Positions 33,284-44,256 of a DNA stretch of 64,000 nt are shown here, in pieces (the stretch's first letter is position 1; each line of letters starts with the position of its first letter). The stretch is from Tridacna crocea (taxonomy: Eukaryota; Mollusca; Bivalvia; Cardiida; Cardiidae), in the NCBI GenBank assembly GCA_943736015.1, contig OX031065.1, positions 33,866,427 through 33,930,426 of the forward strand, in the 5' to 3' direction. The translations under genes and the position numbers were made by a program. Below the pieces are notes generated by a model. The model was not told the DNA's origin, searched no databases, and saw only the letters and a program-made list of their open reading frames with translations.

Positions 33284-36200
33284 ATGTGCGTGAAGTTAGC
33301 TGCCAGTTGACAGTTGACAGTTGACAATTCGATAGCGAATTGGCAACTGTCAGCCAACTTCACTCTTTAGCTGCCAATTCGTTTTTAGTTTTTGAACCGA
33401 ATTGTCAACTGTCAACTGTCAGCTGGCTGAAAAAATTCGAATTTAATGTGCTATAACAACGAATGGGCAACTGTCAACCGTCAGCCAACTTCACACTTCC
33501 GCTGCTAATTTGTTTTTAACAAAACCACCGTCTTTCGATCGAATTGTCAACTGTCAACCGTCAGCTGGCTGCCAATTCGATTTCTTTGTGTTAATAAAGC
33601 AAATTGTCAACTGTCAACTGTCAGCCAATTTCACACTTCAGCTGACGATTCGTTTTAAGTAAAAATACTGTGTTTGAGGTGAAATGTCAACCGTCAACTG
33701 TCAGCTGGCTGCCAATTCGAATTTAATATGCTGTAAAAGCGAATTGTCAACTGTCAATTGTCAGCCAACTTCACACTTCAGCTGCCAATTCGTTTTAAGT
33801 GAAAATACGGTGTCTGAAGCGAATTGTCAACTGTCAACTGTCAGCTGGCTGCCAATTCAAATTTAATATGATAAAACGGCGAATAGTCAACTGTCAATTG
33901 TCAGCCAGCTTCACACTTTAGCTGCCAATTCGTTTTTAACAAAACCACCGTCTTTGGGTTGAATTGTCAACTGTCAACCGTCAGCTGGCTGCCAATTCAC
34001 TGCCAATTCGAATTTGATATACTGTAAAAGCGAATTGTCAACTGTCAATTGTCAGCCAACTTCACACTTCAGCTGCTGATTCGTTTTAAGTGAAAATACG
34101 GTGTCTGAAGCGAATTGTCAACTGTCAACTGTCAGCTGGCTGCCAATTCAAATTTAATATGAGAAAAACGGCGAATCGTCAACTGTCAATTGTCAGCCAA
34201 CTTCACACTTTAGCTGCCAATTCGTTTTTAACAAAACCACCGTCTTTGGGTTCAATTGTCAACTGTCAACCGTCAGCTGACTGCCAATTCAATTTTCATA
34301 ACCTATAACAACGAATCGTCAACTGTCAACCGTCAGCCAACTTCACACTTCAGCTGCTAATTCGTTTTGAACAAAACAACCGTCTTTGGATCGAATTGTC
34401 AACTGTCAACTGTCAGCTGGCTGCCAATTCAACTTTAATAACCTATAACAACGAATTGTCAACTGTCAACCGTCAGCCAACTTCACACTTCAGCTGCCGA
34501 TTCGTTTTAAGTGAAAATACGGTGTCTGAAGCGAATTGTCAACTGTCAACTGTCAGCTGGCTGCCAATTCAAATTTAATATGATAAAACGGCGAATCGTC
34601 AACTGTCAATTGTCAGCCAACTTCACACTTTAGCTGCCAATTTGTTTTTAACAAAACCACCGTCTTTGAGTTGAATTGTCAACTGTCAACCGTCAACTGG
34701 CTGCCAATTCAGCTTTAATAACCTATAACAACGAATCGTCAACTGTCAATTGTCAGCCAACTTCACACTTTAGCTGCCAATTCGTTTTTAACAAAACCAC
34801 CGTCTTTGGGTTGAATTGTCAACTGTCAACCGTCAGCTGGCTGCCAATTCAACTTTAATAACCTATAACAACGAATCGTCAACTGTCAACTGTCAGCCAA
34901 CTTCACACTTCAGCTGCCAATTCGTTTTGAACAAAACCACCGTCTTTGGGTTGAATTGTCAACTGTCAACTGTCAGCCAATTTCACACTTCAGCTGATGA
35001 TTCGTTTAAAGTGAAAATACGGTGTCTGAAGCGAATTGTCAACTGTCAACTTTCAGCTGGCTGCCAATTCGAATCTAATATAATAAAACAGCGAATCGTC
35101 AACTGTCAACAGTCAGGCAACTTCACACTTCAGCTGCCAATGCGTTTTAAGTGACATTACTGTATCTGAAGCGAATTGTCAATTGTCAAATGTCAGCTGG
35201 CTGCCAATTCGAATTTAATGTCCTGTAACAGCAAATTGTCAACTGTCAAGCGTCAGCCAACTTCACACTTCAGCTGACAATTCGTTTTAAGTGACATTAC
35301 TGTATTTGAAGTGAATTGTCAATTGTCAACTGTCATCTGGCTGCCAATTCGAATTTTATGTCCTGTAACAGCAAATTGTCAACTGTCAAGCGTCAGTCAA
35401 CTTCACACTTCAGCTGACAATTCGTTTTTAACAAAACCACCGTCTTTCGATCGAATTGTCAACTGTCAACCGTCAGCTGGCTGCCAATTCGAATTTTTTG
35501 TGTTAATAAAGCGAATTGTCAACTGTCAGCCAATTTCACACTTCAGCTGACGATTCTTTTTATGTAAAAATACTGTGATTGAGGCGAAATGTCAACCGTC
35601 AACTGTCAGCTGGCTGCAAATTTGAATTTAATATGCTGTAAAAGCGAATGGTCAACTGTCAATTGTCAGCCAACTTCACACTTCAGCTGCCGATTCGTTT
35701 TAAGTGAAAATACTGTGTCTGATGCGAATTGTCAACTGTCAACTGTCAGCTGGCTGCCAGTTCGAATTTAATGTGTTAAAAACCGAATTGTCAACTGTCA
35801 ACTGTCAGCCAATTTCACACTTCAGCTGACGATTCGTTTTAAGTGAATATACGGTGTCTGAAGCGAATTTACAACTGTGAACAGTCAGCTGGCTGCCAAT
35901 TCGAATTTAATATCCTATAACAGCGAATTTTCAACTGTCAACCGTCAGCCAACTTCACACCTCAGCTGCCAATTCGTTTTTAATAAAACCACCGTCTTTG
36001 GATCGAATTGTCAACTGTCAACCGTCAGCTGGCTGCCAATTTGAATTTTTTGTATTAATAAAGCGAATTGTCAACTGTCAACTGTCAGCAAATTTCACAC
36101 TTCAGCTGACGATTCGTTTTAAGTAAAAATACTGTGTTTGAGGCGAAATGTCAACCGTCAACTGTCAGCTGGCTGCTAATTCGAATTCAATATGCTGTAA

Positions 36201-37397
36201 AAGTGAATCGTTAACTGTCAATTGTCAGCCAACTTCACACTTCAGCTGCCGATTCGTTTTAAGTAAAAATACTGTGTCTGATGTGAATTGTCAACTGTCA
36301 ACTGTCAGCTGGCTGCCAATTCGAATTTAATAAAAGCGAATTGTCAACTGTCAATTGTCAGCCAACTTCACATTTCAGCTGCCAATTCGTTTTAAGTGAA
36401 AATACGGTGTCTGAAGCGAATTGTCAACTATCAGCCGGCTGCCAATTCGAATTTAATATGATAAAACAGCAAATCGTCAACTGTCAACCGTCAGCCAACT
36501 TTACAATTCAGCTGCCAATTCGTTCTTAACAAAAGCACCGTCTTTGGATCGAATTGTCAACCGTCAACCATCAGCTGGCTGCCAATTAAAGCAAACTGGC
36601 AACTGTCAGCTAGCTGCCAATTCGAACTTAATGTGTTAAAAAAGTGAATTGTCAACTGTCAACTGTCAGCCAACTTCGCACTTCAGCTGCCAATTCGTTT
36701 TTAGTAAAAATACTGTGTCTGAAGCTTCGGTGGTTTTACTAAAAACAAATTGGCAGCTGAAGTGTGAAGTTGGCTGACAGTTGACAGTTGAAGATTCACT
36801 TTTACAGCATATTAAATTCGAATTGGCAGCCAGCTGACAGTTGACGGTTGACATTTCGCTTCAGACACAGTATTTTTACTAAAAACGAATTGGCAGCTGA
36901 AGTGTGAAGTTGGCTGACAGTTGACAGTTGACAATTCGCTTTTTTAACACATTAAATTCGAATTGGCAGCCAGCTGACGGTTGACAATTCGATTCAAAGA
37001 CGGTGGTTTTACTAAAAACAAATTGGCAGCTGAAGTGTGAAGTTGGCTGACAGTTGACAGTTGAAGATTCACTTTTACAGCATATTAAATTCGAATTGGC
37101 AGCCAGCTGACAGTTGACGGTTGACATTTCGCTTCAGACACAGTATTTTTACTAAAAACGAATTGGCAGCTGAAGTGCGAAGTTGGCTGACAGTTGACAA
37201 TTCGCTTTTTTAACACATTAAGTTCGAATTGGCAGCTAGCTGACAGTTGCCAGTTTGCTTTAAGCATTTAAAAAATTGAACTGGCAGCTGGATGAAAAAT
37301 TGAATAGGCAGCCACATGTGAAGTTAGCTGACAGTTGCCAGTTGACAATTGAATTGTCAACTGTCAACTGTCAACTGGCAGCTAACTTCACGAACAT
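33284..37397. mobile_element. 4.1-kb foldback element with 9-bp target duplication
   Basis: Flanked by GTTGATACC at 33275-33283 and again at 37398-37406. The outer 47 bp at each end are inverted repeats with one mismatch (position 5), containing CGTGAAGTTAGCTGCC. The interior is an array of a 140-bp unit, about 24 copies in one orientation (33331-36722). About four copies follow in the opposite orientation (36725-37340). The unit carries clustered GTCAACTGTCAACTGTCAGC and GCCAATTCG motifs. There is no transposase. The short ORFs here rotate through frames because 140 is not a multiple of three, and none looks real. Structure and 9-bp duplication fit foldback/MULE-type elements. Confidence 0.88.
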
Positions 37398-37406
37398 GTT
37401 GATACC
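37398..37406. repeat. 9-bp target site duplication, right
   Basis: GTTGATACC, perfect match to 33275-33283. Confidence 0.85.
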
Positions 37407-37639
37407 ACTGTATTGTTTATCATCGTTGAGTGTAAATTATGTCTCAAGATAACCCGTGTACTGATTACGTACTGACGGCAGGTGTCCCTAGTATTTGGAT
37501 CTCTTCATTTTTTGTTTACGGAAAAAAAGATATCTGAACGACTGAATATTGATAGCAAAATACAGAAATGTGGGTAAAAACGCTTGGCAAGCTTTTTGCA
37601 CTGACCCTCTCACATTTTATGAAAGGAACCTGTGCTGCT

Positions 37640-37866
37640 TTAACCCTTTACCAAACAATCCCTGGTTTTTACGGGTCAGGAATAGAAGCCTTTGAAAACA
37701 TTGTGGGAAAAGGAGAAAATGCTGGTGACCAGCATTTTCTCCTTTTCCCACAATGTTTTCTACCCTATCATATAGAAAAATCATCTTTTAAGCAACTGTT
37801 AATTTGTCACCTGCAGAATGCTTTCAATTTGGTCTGGTCCAAAATTGCCGTTTTGGAAAGGGTTAA
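37640..37866 (+). mobile_element. TTAA hairpin MITE, family 1
   Basis: TTAACCCTTTACCAAACAAT at the left and GTTTTGGAAAGGGTTAA at the right, with a perfect central hairpin around GCTGGTGACCAGC. TTAA on both sides. Confidence 0.8.
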
Positions 37867-37908
37867 ATACTAAGTATGACTCAGAAAACCAAATAGTTTC
37901 CATTCAAC

Positions 37909-37993
37909 ATATCGATGGGTGAGTGCAACACTATCCTAAGTGCCTATACAAAGTACAGGCACTTAGGATAGTGTTGCACTCACACATCGATAT
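37909..37993. repeat. 85-bp palindrome, single copy in window
   Basis: ATATCGATG, GAGTGCAACACTATCC and TAAGTGCC face their inverse across a loop of about 13 bp, with one mismatch per arm. It is the tightest single hairpin in this region. Confidence 0.75.
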
Positions 37994-38154
37994 TAGGGTA
38001 AACACAACCCAAGTGATGGTATAGTACATAGCTTATCATCCCAAGTCAGCCACTAAGTTTACCTAGGATCGTGTGTTGACATATCGTAATATTTAACATT
38101 AGTAAGTCTAAATTAGGTCATTAGAAAGACAAAAAATTTCCTGGTTATATACAT

Positions 38155-38390
38155 GCGAAAGGGGGCATTCGGAATTATGCGAAAAGTGTCGCCTCGAATC
38201 AGCCTGCACAGACTAATCAGAAAGGACATTTTACTTTTTTTTATGTAATTTTCTGTATTGTGCAAGACTACAGAAGGACAATGTCTATTGCTGTCGTAAA
38301 GTGCCGTCTCGAATTAGCCTGCGCGGACTGCGCAGGCTGATTCGAGACGACACTTTAAGCAAATGTTCGAATGCCCCTTTGCGTATGAAC
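38155..38390. mobile_element. Foldback MITE, AATCAGCCTGCGCGG family
   Basis: CGAAAGGGGGCATTCG at the left and CGAATGCCCCTTTGCG at the right as inverted ends, with an inner hairpin of TCTCGAATTAGCCTGCGCGG. Shorter copies lie at about 38690-38775 and 39118-39205. Confidence 0.7.
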
Positions 38391-38689
38391 AAGTAAATTA
38401 TGCAACAGCCTTTCCACCAAACCTCCGAGTAGCCGTTTGTGTAAGAAAAAAATCCTTCGGCTCTACAAGTTCAAAAACGTGGCGGTGGCAAAAATGAGTG
38501 GGAAAAAAAATGAAGAATGAAAGCAAAAAGTAAATATTGCACGGACAGAATTACTTGATACGACAGAAGTCTGTAATTTTACTGTGTCACAAAGTAGTCC
38601 TTTGACACGTTTTCGGAAATCGGCCAAAAAAATAAAATCTTTACTTTACAAGGGTTAATACAATTTACATAAATGACCTTCAACACGCG

Positions 38690-38775
38690 AAAAAAGGGCA
38701 TTCGAACATTTGCGCAAATGGTCGTCTCAGATCAGCCTGCGCAGGTTGATCAGAGACGACACTTTACGAATATAT
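38690..38775. repeat. Partial AATCAGCCTGCGC MITE
   Basis: AGGGCATTCGAACATTTGCG then TCAGATCAGCCTGCGCAGG and its inverse; the right end is missing. Confidence 0.6.
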
Positions 38776-39117
38776 TCGATTTTAGGCTACAGTACTATCC
38801 TCCCTCTCTCTCTCTCTCTCTCATGAACTTTATCAAACATTCACGCACGCACGCTCATTTATGATAATTCTGCAAATTTTTGCATTCATTTATTCTTTTT
38901 CTTTAATTATGAATGTTCGCTTGTATGCTTGTATTGTATTCTATTGTATGTTCATTGTATTTTGCTCTTCATAATTGGAGGAAATGAAGGAAAAAAAAAA
39001 GTACTGTAGACTTGCACAAAACAGGAAATTACTCTTTTTTTTCACTTCATGTTAGAATGACAATGTACGATTAGTTTTCGTCATTAAAATTTGTGTTCTG
39101 TTCTGTTCATAAAAACG

Positions 39118-39205
39118 GAAAGTGTCGTATCGGATTAACCTGCGCGGACTGAGCAGGCTGATCCGAGAAGACACTTTTTGCAAATGTTTGAATTCCTGTT
39201 TTCGC
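39118..39205. repeat. Partial AATCAGCCTGCGC MITE
   Basis: GTGTCGTATCGGATTAACC against GCTGATCCGAGAAGACAC, followed by TTTGCAAATGTTTGAAT; the left end is missing. Confidence 0.6.
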
Positions 39206-39287
39206 GTGTTGCGTGCCAAATTAGAATGTCTTTCCTGCCTAAATTATGAGTCTAACCTGGTAATGTTTTCAATCCGCGCGCTTGTAT

Positions 39288-39516
39288 TTAATCCATTACC
39301 ACACAATCCCTACTTTTGACGCCCCTGAGAAAGAAGCCTTTTGAAAACACAATGGGAAAAGGAGAAAATGCTGGTAACCAGCATTTTCTCCTTTTCCCAT
39401 AGTGTTTTCTACCCTGCCCAGAACAAATTTCAATTTTTCAGTCACTTTTATTTTGTCGTCTGCAAATGCTTTCAATTTGGACCAGTCTAAAATTTTCTCG
39501 TGTGGTAAAGAGTTAA
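39288..39516 (+). mobile_element. TTAA hairpin MITE, family 1
   Basis: TTAATCCATTACCACACAAT at the left and CTCGTGTGGTAAAGAGTTAA at the right. The hairpin is intact and the sequence close to 42065-42293. Confidence 0.82.
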
Positions 39517-39798
39517 GGCATTGAAATTTGACCGTTTATTATTGCAGTTGAAGTCCCCTTTTCTGGAGTCTAAAAATATGGCAATGTAACCACTGCGCCT
39601 ATATGTGCACCTCTCTTTTTTTTCTCTCTCTCTTACTAAGAGCAATGTTTTTCTACGCTGGCTGCTTTCCTACCAGACCCAAAAAGGAAAATAGACGGTA
39701 CATACCTTTAACATGTTCTGTATCCATTTCTATCAGCTTCTGACCTCGTATCCGACCACAATACACTCAATAAGTACTTAGACTCGTTGAAACACTTT

Positions 39799-40016
39799 TT
39801 AATCCTTTACCACAAAACTACGGCTTTTCGCAACGTTGGTAAAGAAGCCTTTGAAAATATTGTGGGAAAAGGAGAAAATGCTGGTAACCAGTCTTACACA
39901 ATTTTGTCTAACCTTCCCGACACAAATTTCAATGTTTCATTCACTCTTATTGTACTGTCTGCAAATGATATCAGTTGGACAAGTGTAAAATTTTGTCACT
40001 CGGTATAAAGATTTAA
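39799..40016 (+). mobile_element. Family-1 MITE with lost right hairpin arm
   Basis: TTAATCCTTTACCACAAAAC, the left arm GAGAAAATGCTGGTAACCAG, then the right half without its hairpin arm, ending ACTCGGTATAAAGATTTAA. Confidence 0.6.
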
Positions 40017-40589
40017 ATTCCCTTATCTCTGTAACTCAAAATCGTCGTAGTGTGATAGGTTTAACTTCTCTTCTTTCGTCAAGAGACAGAAGACTATGTA
40101 AATGTGCCAGCAGGGAAAAATCAGTAATCACTAGGGGCCAACGGCGCCTAGCCTTAGTAACCACGTTTCAGACTTTTGCATGAAAGCTGCAACCACTCTC
40201 GACATCATGTATAAATGCGCTATGCGCTGTCTCTGATTTGTTGGAACTGCAACTGTCGTTTCTGTTTGGCTTGAAACAACACACCCCTCTAAACCGCCCT
40301 ACATCTTACGAGTTATTCATCCGTTATGTAAAATAGAAATTGAAAGAGGGTTCGGTGTCTACATTTACCGAGAAAATGTTAAAGATAATATATTCAGAGT
40401 TAAAGTTTTAACGGTGTTTTTCGGCTCGATGAATGTTAAATGATTACGCTAAAAACAGAAGGGAATTCTCCCGTTAATTACACCAAATACCTTAGATTTT
40501 TGCCAGTGGCGCCGACAGGGTTAAACGGTGTTTTTGCATATTTAGATTTGGGCCTCAAACAAAGATCGAGTCTCGTTAGTTTGCAGCGG

Positions 40590-41160
40590 ATGATGTTACA
40601 CAGGATACCACTCCTTCATGCTTGGCTTCATCCCGGTTTAAATACAATACCTTACAACTAACTGTCTAGGGAGAATTATCTGGAGCTAAGTGGTTAGGGT
40701 GTTGCTCCGCGCGTTGCAGGTTCGAATCCTGCCCGGTCCATGTATTTCTGCTATTCATCTGTTTATTTTTTTCTTTGTTACGAACTTTGTTCGTAGGATG
40801 GGGGCTCATCCAGGATTGGCCATAGAGCCATTAATCCCATTTGTTGTCCTAATAAGGCTTTGAGTCAATAAATGATGATTTTCCGAGGGGGTATGTAACG
40901 ACAGACCACTCATTCATGCTAGGCTTCATCTCAGTTTAAATGAAATACCTAAAAAATTGACATTAAAATAAATGGTGAATTTCAGAAGGGGGGTGGTGTT
41001 GGGTGTTACGGGAGAGCACTCATGCATGGCTTCATCCCAGTTTAAATAAAACACATAACAACTGCGTTGGGGGAAATTCCCATTAGCTCAATAGTAATGG
41101 TGTTGGCTCTTTTTCGGGCGTACTAGTTCGAATTCTGCACGGTCCACGTTATTCTGCTAC
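40590..41160 (+). repeat. tRNA-like SINE heads and local tandem copies
   Basis: At 40681-40740 GGAGCTAAGTGGTTAGGG and GGTTCGAATCCTGCCCGG look like A and B boxes of a tRNA-derived SINE. A diverged copy lies at 41087-41147 (AGTTCGAATTC). Between them, the block GGCTTCATCCCGGTTTAAAT occurs three times (about 40624, 40923, 41030). Probably tandem or nested SINE copies, not functional tRNA genes. Confidence 0.5.
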
Positions 41161-41254
41161 AACATTCCATGTAGAAATAGGTATGGCTTGAAATGAGAAA
41201 TTCTTTTCCGGGGGAAAGTTAAGAAAAATGCATGAAATAGGAGAAAATAGTGAT

Positions 41255-41440
41255 TTAACCCTTAGGCTGCTTTTGTGGACAATGTAGATCAAGATCAGAC
41301 TGCACAGAACGTGCGGTCTGATCTTTGATGTACACTGTCCGGTGAGAAGATACCTTTTCTCCAAAATGCCTTTGAAATTACGAAATTTGGGGTTTTACTA
41401 TCCGTTTTAAAGTTTCATTTTTTAGCAGGATAAGGGTTTA
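41255..41440 (-). mobile_element. Family-2 TTAA MITE, nearly complete
   Basis: TTAACCCTTAGGCTGC at the left and GCAGGATAAGGGTTTA at the right (TTAA mutated to TTTA). The hairpin at 41276-41342 has two mismatches. Confidence 0.7.
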
Positions 41441-41767
41441 GGATTTTCTGTCTTCCTGCTAAGTTTCTTTTTAAAGGACTTTTTCGTAAGGAAGAGTTAG
41501 TCCTCAATTCAGTACAGAAACCATAGTTCAATTGTACTGTATGTCAGTTGTACATGCGACGTAACAAAATATTTTTAAATACTTGAAATCTCGGTAAAGG
41601 TCAGAATCTGTGTACATGTAGCGTAAGTGTCGTCGTTTGTATGTCATAGTTTCAGACTCAGTGGTATAGGCTTTTCAATGGTGATAAGGAAATCCTTTGT
41701 TTGAGTCCCGTCTAGGCATAAAATCAAAAACAACTTTCCTTACAGTATAACCTGCCTAATACGACCT

Positions 41768-41975
41768 GGGTTCGTATTCACTAGCCATTCTTAAGTACAT
41801 TCTCTCTTAGTTTTATTCTTCAGAATTTCGTCAGTGAGAAAGTAACAGAACTTCTGATTAGCTAAACCATTTGGTTTAGCCAATCAGAGGTTCTGTTACT
41901 TTCTCAGTCAGAAAATTTTGCAGAATAGGACAAAGAACGTTCTTAAGAATGGTTGATGAATACGAACCCTGGATT
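41768..41975. mobile_element. Foldback MITE with GGGTTCGTATTCA ends
   Basis: GGGTTCGTATTCACTAGCC and the inverse GATGAATACGAACCC bound a long hairpin, with inner arms ACAGAACTTCTGATTAGC. Diverged relatives lie at about 26690-26830 and 42620-42810. Confidence 0.7.
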
Positions 41976-42064
41976 CATTTGTACAAAGATCATACTGCAC
42001 GTTTTGAGAAACCGGATTTTGAACAAATCTGGCCGTAAAGACAACCATATTTCTGAAAGGCACT

Positions 42065-42293
42065 TTAACCCATTACCACACAATCCCTACTTTTGACGCC
42101 CCTGAGAAAGAAGCCTTTTGAAAACCCTGTGGGAAAAGGAGAAAATGCTGGTAACCAGCATTTTCTCCTTTTCCCACAGTGTTTTCTACCCTTCCCAGAA
42201 CAAATTTCAATTTTTCAGTCACATTTATTTTGTCGTCTGCAAATGCTTTCAATTTGGACCAGTCTAAATTTTTCTCGTGTGGTAATGGGTTAA
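42065..42293 (+). mobile_element. TTAA hairpin MITE, family 1 (best-preserved copy)
   Basis: TTAACCCATTACCACACAAT at the left and CTCGTGTGGTAATGGGTTAA at the right: the ends are perfect 13-bp inverted repeats next to TTAA. The central hairpin is near perfect. This copy defines the family. Confidence 0.88.
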
Positions 42294-43102
42294 GAGTGAA
42301 AAGGAGTGTACATGTTCTGGAGAAGAACAAGTTTCTCTCTCTCTCCACGGTAAAGCGGGAATTCCAATACCGAGGGGAATATATTGAATGGATTTGATTG
42401 GTCAACGATTGGTCAACGAAACTTGACGAGTGACTTTTAAGGGCCTGCGTTATAAATATACAAATTTGAAGTCAGCCGGGTCTGCTCAAGTGGGAATACG
42501 AATTTCGTAATCGACATATTTCGAAATTCTTGGGGCACGGGTTCTATTCCCAAGGCTAGCCAACTGAAATTATTCATAGTCCTTCAGAGTAGATTTGAAA
42601 CCTTGGTCCCGCTTAACGGTGGTAAACACCAATGCCATTAAAGAATCAGTCTCTTAGTCATATTTTCAAGACTGTTTCACTTTGAAAGTAACACAACTTC
42701 TGATTGGCTATTTAAGCATTTGGTTCAACCAAGCAGAAAGGGGCGGGGGTGTTTACAGCTAGAATAAGACATAGAATAGTCTCAAAAATTGCTAGTGAAT
42801 ACGAGCCAAATTGATCTTGAGCTGTTCCCTAAATAACATAGCTAAGAGCTGCGTAAGGGCTAGTCACATGTAGGAAAACCGCTGGCGTTGATAACCAAAT
42901 GATAAAAAAGTCAAATCATACAGAGGCGTGTAGCTGTAACAGACGAAAAATATTGCGCAGGCCATAACAGAGAACACACCTATCAAGAGTCAGACACCCT
43001 GTCAAAGTCTAACACCCCTATCAAAGTGTTTTACACCTTTTTAGGACTCGAGCAAGAAGCTATTTTTCAGTTTTAAACCTGCACCACTTATCTTGAGCTT
43101 AA

Positions 43103-43280
43103 CGACCCTGAGGAAGAGACCTTTTTAAAACATCGCGGGAATAGAACATCAATGCTCGTTACCAACATTTTCTCATTTTCACCACAATTTTTCTACACAC
43201 TCACAAAGAGGTTTTGTCATTTGAGTCCCTTTTGAATTGTCGTCTGCAAGTCTACATTTTGTCGTTTGGTAAAGGATTAA
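43103..43280 (+). repeat. Family-1 MITE, left end missing
   Basis: CGACCCTGAGGAAGAGACC, a degraded hairpin, and GTCGTTTGGTAAAGGATTAA at the right. Confidence 0.6.
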
Positions 43281-43314
43281 ATCCTGCAAAGCTGGAACAC
43301 TGACCTTTAACCAA

Positions 43315-43640
43315 TCATGTGTTTTTTAGTACCTTGAGAGATGCTGCCTATGAAAACATTAAGGGAAAAGAGGATTGGTTGGTTGTATTGGTGTTTAACG
43401 CCACTTTAACAGCTAAGGTCATATCATGGCGGTCGGTGACGCATACGTATATGTTTCCTAGCTTTCTCACACCAGTACAAACACAATTTTCTTTCCAAAG
43501 CTACCGACTACTTTTCTCACATGCTTCAGCACAGGTGAGAGACGAAGGAAATTTAACCCTGGTAGCATTTTCTAATCATCCCACAATGTTTTCTCATATG
43601 TCAAAAGAGAACATTTAATTTGTCGTCTTCAAAGCTTTAT
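43315..43640 (+). repeat. Family-1 MITE split by another insertion
   Basis: The left part (to about 43371, GCCTATGAAAACATTAAGGG) and the right part (43557-43640, CCCACAATGTTTTCTC) belong to one MITE. Between them lies about 185 bp starting GATTGGTTGGTTGTATTGG and containing GTGTTTAACGCC, a phrase common in mollusc repeats. Confidence 0.55.
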
Positions 43641-43806
43641 ACCCCCAGCTGGGCGGGGGGGGGATAGAAATAGCTCAGCTGTCGCACTACAGCAGGGGTA
43701 ATACCCCCCTCCCCCACTGTGCCTGCCTATTTGCCGTGGGCTGCAACTCGTGTCGTTCGATGACGGGATCCTGGTGGTTCAGTAGATTCAGAGCTCGGCC
43801 CTTTGA

Positions 43807-43855
43807 TGGGTGTGTTGTGTAAACAAAGCTAGCTTTGTTTACACAACACACCCAT
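43807..43855. repeat. Perfect palindrome in LINE 5' region
   Basis: GGGTGTGTTGTGTAAACAAAG and its inverse with almost no loop, in the untranslated leader of the LINE. Confidence 0.85.
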
Positions 43856-44256
43856 TTGGTCTTGAACTGAACTAAACGAGGGGTCAGAAAGGCCCGTTCT
43901 GATCAATCGACTGGTCACGCCGAGCCCTAGGGTGTTTCTCTCTATTTTCTTTCACACACACACAGATACATCATTTCTTTGTCATCAGTTGCTGTATGTC
44001 AATACCCTAGAAGTTGGTGGCTCATGGGCTAATCGGGTGAAAGTTGGTGTTTGGTTGACACTTGTAACCGCCCAAAGACAGTCTATGCTTGGTATGACAT
44101 TCTGCGGGCCTACATTTGTCCAGTCTAGCCCTTTCACTTCGAGTATATCACTGATGTATCCTTGTCATGATCTGAGTTGGGTTTCCCCAGATCGTGTCCC
44201 CTTGTTGTGCTCCGAGGCGGGTGGGGAACATCGGTAATGAATATTTAACAACAATT

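Noticed and set aside
33684..37267. Many ORFs of about 60 codons with similar proteins (MSTVNCQLAANS...)
   Set aside because: They come from the 140-bp repeat of the foldback element. The unit is not a multiple of three, ORFs occur on both strands with the arm orientation, and nothing suggests translation.
33284..37397. CRISPR-like or plain satellite array
   Set aside because: The units are contiguous without unique spacers, and the array is bounded by inverted repeats and a target duplication. The surroundings are eukaryotic.
40681..40740. A functional tRNA gene
   Set aside because: The A- and B-box-like motifs are present, but no closed acceptor stem or clear anticodon arm could be drawn, and a diverged copy lies 400 bp away. 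A SINE head is more likely.
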